This document shows, piece after piece, positions 7,786 through 17,286 of a stretch of DNA of 64,000 bases. Below the pieces are notes generated by a model that was not told the origin of the DNA, did not search any database, and was given only the letters and a program-made list of their open reading frames with translations. This DNA is from CTSoil-075 sp042610375. GTDB taxonomy: Bacteria > Bacillota > Negativicutes > DSM-13327. The position numbers and the translations under genes were made by a program. Position 1 is the first letter of the stretch, and every line of letters begins with the position of its first letter. The DNA lies in assembly GCF_042610375.1 (NCBI RefSeq), contig NZ_JBGJZL010000001.1, positions 310,001 through 374,000 on the forward strand. The letters are read 5' to 3'.

Positions 7786-9066
7786 TTAACTCTTTTTACT
7801 TTCTTTTTTGCCGACGCGTCTAATATCCGCACCGATACCGCATAATTTATTGACGAAATCATCATAACCACGATCAATATGATGAAGATAGCCAACTTCT
7901 GTTTCTCCGTTCGCTACCAGACCTGCCAAAACCAACGCTGCACCAGCTCGAAGGTCAGTCGCTTTTACTTGGCAGCCAGTTAGCGTTGATAAACCTTCTA
8001 CCACTGCACTACGCCCGTCAATCTTAATATTGGCACCCATACGTTTTAGTTCATCAACATGCATAAAGCGATTTTCAAATACAGTCTCACTAACGACACT
8101 TGTACCATGAGATACTGTAGTCATAGCCATAAACTGAGCCTGCATGTCCGTAGGAAAACCAGGATATGGTAAAGTTTTAATATCAATTGCCTTTAATACA
8201 CCATTACTCTTTACCCGTATTCCATTCGTATCTTCTTCAATTGTGACCCCAGCTTCTTTGAGTTTGGCAATAACCGGCTTTAAATGCTCCGATAATGCAT
8301 TTTCAACATATAAATTTCCACCAGTCATGGCAGCTGCTACCATAAATGTGCCTGCTTCAATACGGTCAGGAATAACCTCATAGGTTTTTCCTGTTAACTC
8401 AGGGACACCTTCGATTCTAATGACATCTGTACCAGCCCCTCGGATATTAGCACCCATGGTGTTCAAATAATTTGCTAAGTCAACAATCTCAGGTTCATGA
8501 GCTGCATTTTCTAAAATCGTTTGTCCTTTAGCCATACTAGCAGCCATCATGATATTTTCCGTCGCTCCTACGCTTGGGAAATCAAGATAAATTCGAGCCC
8601 CTGTCAAACCATTGGGTGCTGTGGCTTCAATATAGCCGTGACCAATGTCAATTTTAGCACCTAAGGCTTCAAAACCTTTTAAATGTAAATCAATCGGACG
8701 GGTACCAATTGCGCAACCGCCGGGTAATGAAATTTTTGAATGACCATAACGCGCTAATAATGGACCCATAATCAAAAAAGATGCTCGCATTTTACGTACT
8801 AATTCATAAGGAGCTTCGCAACTGCTAATGCTGGTACTATCCACAAATAACATATGATCTGCTTTATTATACTGAACTGCTACACCTAAGTGTTTGAGTA
8901 CTTCCGCAAAAGTGCGTACATCTTCAAGGTCAGGCACTTCTTCAAGTGTACTCGGGGACTTACCAAGTAATGTTGCTGCAATCAAAGGCAGAACTGCATT
9001 TTTTGCTCCACTTATTTTTACAGTACCCACTAACTGATTGCCACCGCGGATAACTAATTTCTCCAT
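7786..9066 (-). CDS. murA: UDP-N-acetylglucosamine 1-carboxyvinyltransferase
   Basis: MurA transfers enolpyruvate from PEP to UDP-GlcNAc, the first committed step of peptidoglycan synthesis, in the cytoplasm. The 426-residue length is typical. Visible hallmarks are the N-terminal SGAKNAVLPL with the catalytic lysine (K22), the fosfomycin-target cysteine C118 in PGGCAIGTRP, and two pseudo-symmetric EPSP-synthase-like lobes. I chose ATG at 9066 because GGGAGG lies 9 bases upstream; the frame extends six codons further to a GTG that overlaps this ribosome site. It lies between ywmB and spoIID as in Bacillus, where the equivalent copy is murAA. Confidence 0.97.
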   Translation of the reverse strand: MEKLVIRGGNQLVGTVKISGAKNAVLPLIAATLLGKSPSTLEEVPDLEDVRTFAEVLKHLGVAVQYNKADHMLFVDSTSISSCEAPYELVRKMRASFLIMGPLLARYGHSKISLPGGCAIGTRPIDLHLKGFEALGAKIDIGHGYIEATAPNGLTGARIYLDFPSVGATENIMMAASMAKGQTILENAAHEPEIVDLANYLNTMGANIRGAGTDVIRIEGVPELTGKTYEVIPDRIEAGTFMVAAAMTGGNLYVENALSEHLKPVIAKLKEAGVTIEEDTNGIRVKSNGVLKAIDIKTLPYPGFPTDMQAQFMAMTTVSHGTSVVSETVFENRFMHVDELKRMGANIKIDGRSAVVEGLSTLTGCQVKATDLRAGAALVLAGLVANGETEVGYLHHIDRGYDDFVNKLCGIGADIRRVGKKESKKS

Positions 9067-9133
9067 CAGGTTATATCCTCCCACAAACTCTACTATCTAT
9101 GCCTAACAAAAAGGCGTTGTTATTTACTACTAG

Positions 9134-9937
9134 TTAATATTCCCTTGTAATCATCGGAGAACCAATTGTTACATATGTACGATGATCATATTGGCTATAG
9201 TGCATTGCAATATTCAAATTGATGCGTTTATCACCAATTTGTAAATACTCAGCAATCTCTGGAGTGAAACCAGTATAACTAGCAAAATCTTCGGTCTCAA
9301 GTTGATCTATATTCTTTGCATGAGTGATTTCAATGGCATTTTGCAAAGAATGACGCCACTCTCCGTCCCTTAGTTTACCATCAAGCCAGCCTATCAAGCA
9401 AGTGTTAATCTGTGGTGAATGACCATTTTTTTTAGTAATACTCGCAATTTTTTCTTGTATGTGTTTGACTGAAATATTTTCATCATCTTTAGCTTCAATA
9501 TTAATTACAAGATATCCTTCTGATCCTCCTGCCAGAGATCCTGAAGAAAGAATTTGAGCAACCGCTAAAACGTGAACCATAGGATCGATCATCTCTGCTT
9601 GGACAATATGATGTTTTTTTCCTTGTTGATGAGTTACTTGATATTGCAAGGTATTAATCCCTAATTCTTTCATTACCTCGTGCACAATATCCTCCAGTTG
9701 ATCATCATTAAGCTGCTCATTCGGCAATTTAACCCACGCATGTATACTCCATTCTTCTACCTTTGCTCCTGTCGCTAGCATGGCTGCATGCAAGGGTTCA
9801 TAAGAGCTAGCTGCAGGTACATGCTTCACTGGAGCTAATAAAAAAATAAATGAACATACAATTGCAATTATCATTTTATAAAGAAAACTTTGCTTACGCC
9901 AAACCTTAGTCCAAGCAAAAGCTTTAAATTTTACCAT
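9134..9937 (-). CDS. ywmB: YwmB-family exported protein
   Basis: The 267-residue protein has a basic N-terminus and a hydrophobic signal or anchor (about 20-38) with a plausible cleavage site after VPAA. The rest matches my recollection of the YwmB family (Pfam "TATA-box binding" fold name, DUF1779), whose function is not established. The assignment rests mainly on length and on the conserved order atpC-ywmB-murA-spoIID-spoIIQ known from Bacillus. It should lie on the outer face of the cytoplasmic membrane. It is separated from atpC by a strong terminator and therefore has its own promoter, near the inverted repeat at 9954-9987. Confidence 0.75.
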   Translation of the reverse strand: MVKFKAFAWTKVWRKQSFLYKMIIAIVCSFIFLLAPVKHVPAASSYEPLHAAMLATGAKVEEWSIHAWVKLPNEQLNDDQLEDIVHEVMKELGINTLQYQVTHQQGKKHHIVQAEMIDPMVHVLAVAQILSSGSLAGGSEGYLVINIEAKDDENISVKHIQEKIASITKKNGHSPQINTCLIGWLDGKLRDGEWRHSLQNAIEITHAKNIDQLETEDFASYTGFTPEIAEYLQIGDKRINLNIAMHYSQYDHRTYVTIGSPMITREY

Positions 9938-9953
9938 TTTTCCATCCCCTACG

Positions 9954-9987
9954 TAAGAATAATATGATAGTTATAAAATTATTCTTA
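9954..9987. repeat. Inverted repeat before ywmB
   Basis: Arms TAAGAATAAT (9954-9963) and ATTATTCTTA (9978-9987) are perfect reverse complements with a 14-base spacer. It lies just before the ywmB start and could be an operator or leader hairpin; no regulator can be assigned. Confidence 0.5.
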
Positions 9988-10027
9988 CCAATTATTAGGG
10001 ACGGTATACAATGGAAAATAGAGTAAA

Positions 10028-10060
10028 AAGCAGCAAACTGACTTGTTCAGTTTGCTGCTT
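10028..10060 (-). terminator. Terminator of the ATP synthase operon
   Basis: A near-perfect stem, AAGCAGCAAACTGA pairing with TCAGTTTGCTGCTT across a 5-base loop, lies immediately after the atpC stop. It is followed by TTTTTACTC on the minus strand. Confidence 0.9.
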
Positions 10061-10063
10061 CTT

Positions 10064-10474
10064 TTATTTTTGATGTTTATTTCCAACGGTTAAACGGGTT
10101 ATAGCGCGTTTGAGAGCCGCTTCGGCTCTGGCCACATCGATTTTTTCCCGATCTCCACGCAAGAGACTTTCGGCACGTTCTTTAGCTGATGCCGCTCGTG
10201 CAATATCAATTTCATCAGGCAATTCAGCACAATTGGCTAAGATCGTGATTTTCTCAGGTTGCACCTCAATAAACCCATTGCAAACAGAAATTTGCATTTC
10301 CCCGCTATCAGTGATAATTCGCAATGGCCAAATCACTAATGCAGCAACGAGAGCAGCATGCCCTGGTAAAATACCAATGTCACCAGAGGTTGTGCGAGCA
10401 ATAACCATATTCACATCTTCGGAATAAACCAATTTCTCGGGGGTAACAATATCAAGCCTAATCGTTTTAGCCAT
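10064..10474 (-). CDS. atpC: ATP synthase F1 epsilon subunit
   Basis: The 136-residue protein has the N-terminal beta-sandwich (about 1-85, with GDIGILPGHA) and a C-terminal pair of helices (about 90-133). It is part of the central stalk, contacts gamma and the c-ring, and can inhibit ATP hydrolysis through its helical hairpin. It is the last gene of the operon, starting three bases after the atpD stop and followed at once by a strong terminator. The gene order and the normal length leave little doubt. Confidence 0.97.
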   Translation of the reverse strand: MAKTIRLDIVTPEKLVYSEDVNMVIARTTSGDIGILPGHAALVAALVIWPLRIITDSGEMQISVCNGFIEVQPEKITILANCAELPDEIDIARAASAKERAESLLRGDREKIDVARAEAALKRAITRLTVGNKHQK

Positions 10475-10477
10475 TTA

Positions 10478-11887
10478 TTATTCTCCCTTCATTGTCCGGG
10501 CCTTTTCAACCACTTCATCAATGGAACCAGCCATATAGAAGGCAGCTTCTGGCAGTTCATCATGTTTACCATTTAGAATTTCTTTAAAACCACGAATGGT
10601 TTCCTTCAGCGGTACATATTTACCAGGAGTTCCAGTGAAGGCTTCAGCCACGAAGAATGGCTGACTTAAGAAACGCTGCATTTTACGCGCTCTTGATACA
10701 GTCAGCTTGTCTTCATCAGACAATTCTTCCATACCCAAGATGGCAATAATATCTTGCAATTCTTTGTAACGTTGCAGTACTTCTTGTACACCCCGCGCTA
10801 CTTGATAATGTTCTTCACCGATAATGTTAGGGTCAACAATTCTGGAAGTAGAATCAAGAGGGTCAACGGCTGGATAAATACCAAGCTCAGCAATTTGACG
10901 CGACAATACGGTTGTTGCATCAAGATGAGCAAAGGTTGCTGCAGGAGCTGGATCTGTCAAGTCATCGGCAGGTACATATACGGCCTGTACGGAAGTGATC
11001 GATCCTTTTTTCGTAGAAGTAATACGTTCCTGCAATGCCCCAACATCTGTTGCAAGTGTAGGTTGATAACCAACGGCTGAAGGCATACGTCCTAGAAGTG
11101 CAGACACTTCAGAACCAGCTTGAATAAAGCGGAAAATGTTATCAACGAAGAAAAGTACGTCTTGTCCACCCACATCGCGGAAGTATTCAGCCATGGTAAG
11201 ACCCGTCAAAGCAACACGCATACGAGCACCAGGCGGTTCATTCATCTGACCATAAACTAGAGCAGTTTTTTCGATAACACCAGATTCCTTCATTTCCATC
11301 CACAAGTCATTACCTTCCCGCGTACGCTCACCAACGCCAGCGAATACGGAATAGCCGCCATGTTCAGTCGCAATATTACGGATTAGTTCCATGATGAGTA
11401 CAGTTTTACCTACACCAGCGCCACCAAACAAGCCTATTTTACCACCTCGAGAATAAGGTGCAATCAAATCAACAACTTTAATGCCAGTCTCTAAGATTTG
11501 AGTTGCCGTCTCTTGTTCTTCAAAGGACGGTGCAGGGCGATGGATTGGCCAATGATCTTCAGCTTCAACTTTAGCCTCATTCAGATCAACAGGATTACCC
11601 AGTACATTAAATACCCGGCCTAATGTACCTTTCCCTACGGGAACTTTAATGGGAGCCCCGGTATCTACAGCCTGCATACCTCGCGTCAAACCATCAGTGG
11701 AGGACATGGCTACGCAACGAACGACATTGTCGCCAAGATGTTGCATAACTTCTACGATGAGACTAATCTCTACCTCAGTGGATTTATCGGCAATCTTGAC
11801 GGAATTATAAATGGCAGGTAGTTGTTCCGGGGGGAATTCAATATCAACCACAGGTCCAATTACCTGTATTACTTTGCCTGTATTCAA
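10478..11887 (-). CDS. atpD: ATP synthase F1 beta subunit
   Basis: The 469-residue catalytic subunit carries the Walker A motif GGAGVGKT near residue 155, the catalytic-glutamate segment GVGERTREGNDL, the Walker B strand DVLFFVDNIFR, and the DELSEED-like segment (seen as EELSDEDK). Three beta subunits alternate with alpha in the F1 head and hold the catalytic nucleotide sites. The start follows the atpG stop by 27 bases with a GGAGGGGG ribosome site. Confidence 0.99.
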   Translation of the reverse strand: MNTGKVIQVIGPVVDIEFPPEQLPAIYNSVKIADKSTEVEISLIVEVMQHLGDNVVRCVAMSSTDGLTRGMQAVDTGAPIKVPVGKGTLGRVFNVLGNPVDLNEAKVEAEDHWPIHRPAPSFEEQETATQILETGIKVVDLIAPYSRGGKIGLFGGAGVGKTVLIMELIRNIATEHGGYSVFAGVGERTREGNDLWMEMKESGVIEKTALVYGQMNEPPGARMRVALTGLTMAEYFRDVGGQDVLFFVDNIFRFIQAGSEVSALLGRMPSAVGYQPTLATDVGALQERITSTKKGSITSVQAVYVPADDLTDPAPAATFAHLDATTVLSRQIAELGIYPAVDPLDSTSRIVDPNIIGEEHYQVARGVQEVLQRYKELQDIIAILGMEELSDEDKLTVSRARKMQRFLSQPFFVAEAFTGTPGKYVPLKETIRGFKEILNGKHDELPEAAFYMAGSIDEVVEKARTMKGE

Positions 11888-11914
11888 AGGGTTCCCCCTC
11901 CTTGTTCTAGTATT

Positions 11915-12760
11915 TTACTTGAGCGCCTCGGCGCCGCCCACAATTTCAGAAATTTCCCGAGTAATGGTGGCCTGACGAATCTTATTGTAATTGAGAATCA
12001 ATTTAGCAATTAATTCTTCCGCATTTTCTGTAGCCGCACCCATCGCAGTCATTCGTGCACCTAGTTCACTGGCTGCTGATTGCAGTAAAGCTCCATAAAT
12101 AATGCTTTGTAAATATTGAGGCAAAAGAAACTTGAGTACTTCTTCTGCAGAAGGTTCAAAAATGTATTCTTGATGTTCTTTGGTCGTTGATATATTTCCA
12201 ATTGGCAAAAGCTTTACACTTGTTGGCGTCTGGGTCAGTGCTGAATGAAATTTGGTATACACCAAATGAATTTCATCATAGACGCCTGCCGTAAATCCTT
12301 CAGCTAAAGAATTCGCAATTGCAATCGCATGCTGATAAGCAGGTTTTTCAGAAAAACCTGTATATTCTTCCGCTACAGTATAGCCACGCCGCTTGAAATA
12401 ATCTCTGGACTTACGTCCAACAGTAATCAAACTTACATTTTCTTTGCCTGCAATTTGCGTTATTACTTCTTTAATGACATTTGAAGAGTAAGCTCCAGCC
12501 AAACCTTTATCAGCACTCATCACCAAATAAGCAACACGTTTAACCTCTCTGACTTCAAGCAATGGATGAGCAGCATCCGGCGCACCATTTGCTACACTCG
12601 ACAACACTTGCAGAATTTTTTCAGTATAAGGCTGACTGGTGATTGCTTTTTCTTGGGCTTTACGCAGACGAGCAGCAGCAACCATTTTCATGGCTTTTGT
12701 GATTTGTTCAATACTCTTTACGCTTTTTATGCGACGGCGTATATCCTGTGCATTAGGCAT
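11915..12760 (-). CDS. atpG: ATP synthase F1 gamma subunit
   Basis: The 281-residue rotor shaft subunit begins with the standard N-terminal helix containing IRRRIKSVKSIEQITKAMKM and ends with the conserved C-terminal helix carrying KLILNYNKIRQATITREI. The two helices form the coiled coil that turns inside the alpha3beta3 head. The gene lies five bases after atpA with an AGGTGAT ribosome site. No unusual insertion such as the chloroplast regulatory loop is present. Confidence 0.98.
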   Translation of the reverse strand: MPNAQDIRRRIKSVKSIEQITKAMKMVAAARLRKAQEKAITSQPYTEKILQVLSSVANGAPDAAHPLLEVREVKRVAYLVMSADKGLAGAYSSNVIKEVITQIAGKENVSLITVGRKSRDYFKRRGYTVAEEYTGFSEKPAYQHAIAIANSLAEGFTAGVYDEIHLVYTKFHSALTQTPTSVKLLPIGNISTTKEHQEYIFEPSAEEVLKFLLPQYLQSIIYGALLQSAASELGARMTAMGAATENAEELIAKLILNYNKIRQATITREISEIVGGAEALK

Positions 12761-12765
12761 CTATA

Positions 12766-14292
12766 TCACCTCGCCGTTTTATCAGATGTAATAAAGGTAT
12801 CTTTAAACTCTTTAATGGCTTTCTTTAACACATCTTCAGTCTCTTTACTGAGCACTTTTGTATCTCTGATGGCCTGACCAATCTCAGCATAGTTCGTCCG
12901 CACAAATTTGATAAAATCACTTTCAAATTTAGCCACATCTCCAAGTTCAATATCATCTAGGAAACCATTAATGGCTGTATAGATGACAATGACTTGTTCA
13001 TCAACGATCATAGGTGAATACTGAGGTTGCTTTAACACTTCCATCGTACGCTGACCACGATCAAGAGATGCTTTTGTGGCTTTATCAAGATCTGAACCAA
13101 ACTGAGCAAATGCCGCCAATTCTCGGTACTGAGCCAAGTCAAGACGAAGACGTCCAGCAACTTGTTTCATCGCTTTAATTTGCGCCGAACCACCTACCCG
13201 AGATACTGAAAGCCCTGCATTAATTGCCGGACGAATCCCAGAATAGAACATTTCACTTTCTAGGAAAATCTGACCGTCTGTAATAGAAATTACATTGGTC
13301 GGAATATAAGCGGATACGTCACCAGCGAGGGTTTCAATAATCGGCAGTGCCGTAATGGAGCCACTCCCCAGTTCCTTGGATAGTTTTGCTGCACGTTCCA
13401 ATAAACGAGAATGTAGATAAAATACATCCCCAGGATAAGCTTCGCGACCTGGTGGGCGACGAAGAAGAAGGGACATCGCACGATAAGCTACTGCATGTTT
13501 CGATAAATCATCATATACGCACAGTACATGGCCACCTTTATACATAAAGTATTCGGCCATGGATACACCAGCATAAGGAGCCAAATATTGGAGTGGCGCA
13601 CTGTCTGAGGCAGCAGCAACAACAACAATGGAATATTCCATTGCACCATTTTCTTCAAGGGTATGTACAACTCGGGCTACTGTAGATGCTTTTTGACCAA
13701 TGGCAACATAAACGCAAATCACGCCTTGTCCCTTTTGGTTCAAAATGGTATCAACAGCAATTGCAGTCTTACCAGTACCACGGTCACCAATAATAAGTTC
13801 ACGCTGTCCGCGGCCAATTGGAACCATGGAATCAATTGCTTTTAAGCCTGTTTGCATTGGTTCATGAACCGATTGACGGTCAGCAATGCCTGGCGCTGGG
13901 TATTCAACTGGACGAAATTCAGTAGTAAGGATTGGGCCTTTGCCATCAATCGGTTGCCCTAGAGCATTGACAACACGGCCAACCATGGCTTCGCCAACTG
14001 GCACTTGCATGATGCGGCCAGTACGACGCACTGTATCGCCTTCCTTGATGAGCGTTTCCCCACCAAGAAGTACCGCACCGACATTATCTTCTTCTAAATT
14101 GAGTACCATACCATATACTTCGTGAGGAAATTCTAAAAGTTCTCCCGCCATAGCTTTTTCTAAGCCATGAATACGGGCAATTCCATCTCCCACTTCAATA
14201 ACAGTACCAACGTCATCAACATTCAGATCAACTTGATAGTTTTCGATCTGTGCTTTGATGATCGCCGTTATTTCTTCTGGTTTCATTTTCAT
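12766..14292 (-). CDS. atpA: ATP synthase F1 alpha subunit
   Basis: The 508-residue protein has the N-terminal beta-barrel, the nucleotide-binding domain with Walker A GDRGTGKTA near residue 170, and the C-terminal helical domain containing the VSRVGGSAQ signature. Alpha subunits hold the non-catalytic nucleotide sites and bind delta at the top of the head. The start overlaps the atpH stop by four bases, indicating translational coupling. Confidence 0.99.
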   Translation of the reverse strand: MKMKPEEITAIIKAQIENYQVDLNVDDVGTVIEVGDGIARIHGLEKAMAGELLEFPHEVYGMVLNLEEDNVGAVLLGGETLIKEGDTVRRTGRIMQVPVGEAMVGRVVNALGQPIDGKGPILTTEFRPVEYPAPGIADRQSVHEPMQTGLKAIDSMVPIGRGQRELIIGDRGTGKTAIAVDTILNQKGQGVICVYVAIGQKASTVARVVHTLEENGAMEYSIVVVAAASDSAPLQYLAPYAGVSMAEYFMYKGGHVLCVYDDLSKHAVAYRAMSLLLRRPPGREAYPGDVFYLHSRLLERAAKLSKELGSGSITALPIIETLAGDVSAYIPTNVISITDGQIFLESEMFYSGIRPAINAGLSVSRVGGSAQIKAMKQVAGRLRLDLAQYRELAAFAQFGSDLDKATKASLDRGQRTMEVLKQPQYSPMIVDEQVIVIYTAINGFLDDIELGDVAKFESDFIKFVRTNYAEIGQAIRDTKVLSKETEDVLKKAIKEFKDTFITSDKTAR

Positions 14293-14861
14293 AGACAGTC
14301 CGTCACCTCAATTCCTGTCACTTCAGTATTTAAGAGGGTATTTTTTAGTGTTTCTAATTGGCGCACTACGCTGCCATCAATTAATTTGTCACCGATCTTA
14401 ACAATGACTCCACCAATGATGGTTTTGTCGATCTGGGTTTTTAAGATGATTTTTTTGCCTGTAACCAAACCCAGTTTATTAATAAGAGCAGTCTGTTGGT
14501 CAGATTCAAGCGGCATGGCTGTCGTCACCTGGGCCTCCACAATATTGCGTGCAACATTGGCCAGCTTTACATATTCACGAATAATGCCTGGCAAAATAGT
14601 TTCCCGCCGTTTATCAACAAGAAGCATCAAAAATTTAAGAACAAAATCTACAACCTCTTGCCCAAAAATTTTACTTATTGTTTCTTTTTTAGCTTGTGCC
14701 AAGACTCGTGGATGATAGATCAGGGTAGATAAGTCACTGTATGTATTAATCTGACTCTCTATCATTGTTAATTCAGTCTCTACTTGATCCAATAAGTTTT
14801 TCTCGGCAGCCAGTTCAAAAATGGCCTGAGCATATTTGATAGCTAACTGATTTGCTAGCAT
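14289..14861 (-). CDS. atpH: ATP synthase F1 delta subunit
   Basis: The 190-residue protein matches the OSCP/delta family: a helical N-terminal domain beginning AIKYAQAIFELA, and a C-terminal part with GGVIVKIGDKLIDGSVVRQLETLK. Delta joins the F1 head to the peripheral stalk b subunits. It overlaps atpF by seven bases and atpA by four, so the three genes are tightly coupled. Confidence 0.97.
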   Translation of the reverse strand: MLANQLAIKYAQAIFELAAEKNLLDQVETELTMIESQINTYSDLSTLIYHPRVLAQAKKETISKIFGQEVVDFVLKFLMLLVDKRRETILPGIIREYVKLANVARNIVEAQVTTAMPLESDQQTALINKLGLVTGKKIILKTQIDKTIIGGVIVKIGDKLIDGSVVRQLETLKNTLLNTEVTGIEVTDCL

Positions 14862-15358
14862 GGCAGGCCACCGATTTTTTGACCGTCAAGTTGTTCTATA
14901 AAATTAGAAACTAAACTTGCATTGGTTTCAGTATCAATATTTTTGTCAATAATTTTAGCAGCGGCTGCCATAGAAAGCATTACCACTTCAGTTTTAATTT
15001 CAGCTAACGCACGTTCACGTTCTCGAGCAACTTCTGCTTGTACATTTTTCAAAATGCGCGAACTTTCTAAACGTGCCTCTTTTAATATTTCTTCCTTCGT
15101 CTCTTCTGCCAATTTCTCAGCTTTCTCAACGATAGCCTGAGCCTGGGCACGAGCGTCTGATAATTGTTGCTGATAGCTAAGCTTTAACTTTTCAGCTTCC
15201 TGTCTCTCACGTTCTGCCGAGTCAATGCTATCTGCAATTTTATTTTGACGATCTTCCAAGGCTTTCATTAATGGCTTATAGGCAAATTTAGTTAAAATTC
15301 CAACTAAAATCAGAAAGTTTACAATCTGCGCTATAAGTGTCCCATTCAATTCAACCAA
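14855..15358 (-). CDS. atpF: ATP synthase Fo b subunit (TTG start)
   Basis: The 167-residue peripheral-stalk subunit has one N-terminal membrane helix (about 6-25) followed by a long charged helix rich in A, E, K and R that dimerises as a coiled coil. I place the start at TTG 15358 because AAGGAGG lies eight bases upstream and the product then begins MVELNGTLIAQIVNF, as b subunits do. The frame stays open 20 codons further, but that extension contains the ribosome site and polar residues unlike the family. It overlaps atpH by seven bases. Confidence 0.95.
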   Translation of the reverse strand: MVELNGTLIAQIVNFLILVGILTKFAYKPLMKALEDRQNKIADSIDSAERERQEAEKLKLSYQQQLSDARAQAQAIVEKAEKLAEETKEEILKEARLESSRILKNVQAEVARERERALAEIKTEVVMLSMAAAAKIIDKNIDTETNASLVSNFIEQLDGQKIGGLPC

Positions 15359-15431
15359 TGACGGCACCTCCTTTTTGCAGCGAATAAGACAGTTACTGGC
15401 ATTTTCTTCTGCCAGCAACCTGAGTAAACCA

Positions 15432-15683
15432 TTATTTCAAAAATGGATTTGCAAATACGAGCACGATGGCGATAACGGCCGCAATAATTGGAATCGACTC
15501 AATCAAACCTACGGAAATAAGCATATTAACCAAAATAGTACCTTTAGCCTCAGGTTGTCTAGCCATCCCCTCAATTGCTTTTGCAGTGACAGCACCGTCA
15601 CCAATACCAGCACCAATTGCAGCCAAACCAATGGCCAAGCCTGCCCCAATCACAGAGGCAGCAATAATAATTGCGTGTTCCAC
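15432..15683 (-). CDS. atpE: ATP synthase Fo c subunit
   Basis: The 83-residue hairpin protein has two membrane helices joined by the polar loop ARQPEAKG. The ion-carrying glutamate is E62, followed by S63, in the second helix (GLIESIPI). In sodium-dependent c-rings the first helix supplies a Gln; the aligned position here is D29 (GIGDGAV). The Ser next to Glu resembles sodium enzymes while the missing Gln argues for protons, so the coupling ion is unclear. Multiple copies form the rotor ring in the membrane. Confidence 0.98.
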   Translation of the reverse strand: MEHAIIIAASVIGAGLAIGLAAIGAGIGDGAVTAKAIEGMARQPEAKGTILVNMLISVGLIESIPIIAAVIAIVLVFANPFLK

Positions 15684-15748
15684 AGTAAAATCCTCCTTAA
15701 AAATTAAATTTTATTAGAATGCCTAAGGTTTTGTATCCAAACTAATTC

Positions 15749-16429
15749 CTAGTGATGACCATCAGCAAGTGAATTAGAAAGATATGATATTGATAGCATC
15801 GTAAATATGAACGCCTGCACAACACCGACAAACACACTAAATGCCAACCAGGCTGTCGGTACTACATACGGTACTAACATGCCAAGGATCAGTAACAAGA
15901 TTTCGCCAGCTAGAATATTACCAAATAAACGGAAAGATAAGGTAATGGGCTTAGCGACTTCTTCAATGATGTTAATAATGACAAATGGTATGTATGGTTC
16001 AAAAAAATGTTTGAAATACCTTACAGGCCCTTTATTCATTATGCCTAAGACATGTACAATGATTACAACCATTAAGGCTAGTCCTAATGTGGTATTGAGA
16101 TCAGCCGTTGGTGATGTCATACCTGGTATCAACCCCAGCTCATTTCCCACTGCTAAAAACAAAAACAAGGTAATGACTAGCGGTGCTAGCTTTCTGCCTT
16201 TAGGTCCCATATTTGCATCAATTTGTTCCAGTAATGCATCCATAACCATTTCCAGAAAATTTTGCCAGCCTTGTGGTCTTAGTTGTAATTTTCGCGTTGC
16301 AAGCACTGCCAATACAATGATGATTGCCATGGTAATCCAAGTCATTATCAATGTATCAAGATGAAATGTCATACCTGCAAAATGAGCTAATTTGTGAGAT
16401 CCAATCTCATGCCCCCCACCGTGTTCCAT
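15749..16429 (-). CDS. atpB: ATP synthase Fo a subunit
   Basis: The 226-residue membrane protein has about five or six helices. It contains the essential arginine in the conserved helix KPITLSFRLFGNILAG, which faces the c-ring glutamate, and a His-rich N-terminus (MEHGGGHEIGSH). It forms the two half-channels for the coupling ion. The length is short compared with the E. coli a subunit but normal for Firmicutes. It follows the small AtpI gene and precedes atpE. Confidence 0.97.
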   Translation of the reverse strand: MEHGGGHEIGSHKLAHFAGMTFHLDTLIMTWITMAIIIVLAVLATRKLQLRPQGWQNFLEMVMDALLEQIDANMGPKGRKLAPLVITLFLFLAVGNELGLIPGMTSPTADLNTTLGLALMVVIIVHVLGIMNKGPVRYFKHFFEPYIPFVIINIIEEVAKPITLSFRLFGNILAGEILLLILGMLVPYVVPTAWLAFSVFVGVVQAFIFTMLSISYLSNSLADGHH

Positions 16430-16495
16430 ATTATCCCCCTCCTTCCTGCTATATTCTTATGACAAAATGTCTGTAAACAGGCATTTATATCTATA

Positions 16496-16882
16496 TTATC
16501 GGCTAGAAATAAAAAAACTTTTTATAATAAGCAGGCTAGCATTTAATATGCCGACGACCTGCAATGAAAACAATCCAATAACAGCTGATAAAAAATCAAG
16601 GGATGGTATTTTGATTGATAAGAATAACATAAGAACTACAAAAGCAAGGCGCATCAACCAACCTATTCGCATGTACGATATGGCTTTAGGAACAGACATA
16701 GTTGCACTTTTATTGATGCGATAACACATGAGTAAGAAATAGATCATACTCGTCATAATACCCATTATTAATCCTGGAATTCTCCAATCTTGATTTAAAA
16801 AATAAGCCCCACTACAGATGAGCGCGCCCCATAGGAGGATGTGTAGCAATGTTCGCTTAATCTCAATGACATACTCCTGCAT
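16496..16882 (-). CDS. atpI: ATP synthase subunit I (AtpI family)
   Basis: The 128-residue protein has four predicted membrane helices and lies at the standard position before atpB, which fits the ATP synthase I family. Family members are accessory proteins thought to help c-ring assembly or magnesium supply; they are not part of the final enzyme. Sequence conservation is weak in this family, so position and topology carry most of the weight. The gap to atpB is 66 bases without a terminator. Confidence 0.88.
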   Translation of the reverse strand: MQEYVIEIKRTLLHILLWGALICSGAYFLNQDWRIPGLIMGIMTSMIYFLLMCYRINKSATMSVPKAISYMRIGWLMRLAFVVLMLFLSIKIPSLDFLSAVIGLFSLQVVGILNASLLIIKSFFISSR

Positions 16883-16908
16883 ATGCGTAATAGAAAGTGG
16901 CTCCCTCT

Positions 16909-17121
16909 CTATTTTCCTCCCATTATTTTTTTATATGTGGTATAAAGGCCTGTAATCATACCCAGTACAATACCGCCAATCGTAGCCCACGGTTGACTAC
17001 CAAAATATCCATCAATTAATCTACCCAAAAAAATACCTGCTATGATTGAGGATACCATATAAAAACCAACTGTTGTTGCTGTCTGTAAGCCATCAAACAA
17101 TTCTTTATAATCCTTCTGCAT
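16909..17121 (-). CDS. atpZ: AtpZ-like small membrane protein, first gene of the atp operon
   Basis: The 70-residue protein has two membrane helices separated by a short loop (GRLIDGYFGSQPW), as in the AtpZ/"F0F1-ATPase gene 1" family found before atpI in many bacteria. Such proteins have been proposed to form a cation channel with AtpI or to assist assembly. It is the first gene of the operon. About 165 bases upstream lies a sigma-H-like promoter candidate. Confidence 0.85.
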   Translation of the reverse strand: MQKDYKELFDGLQTATTVGFYMVSSIIAGIFLGRLIDGYFGSQPWATIGGIVLGMITGLYTTYKKIMGGK

Positions 17122-17286
17122 GTGTTTACCTCAAAATAATATACACGGCATATTATTACTGGAATATTTCGAGAATTACTTTTAACTTATTATTCCTATT
17201 TTTTTTAATATTATTTAATGTTACATGAAAAATGAAGGCAAGTAATGCCAATTTATAAAGAGCATCATACAACAACTTCCTATTTG

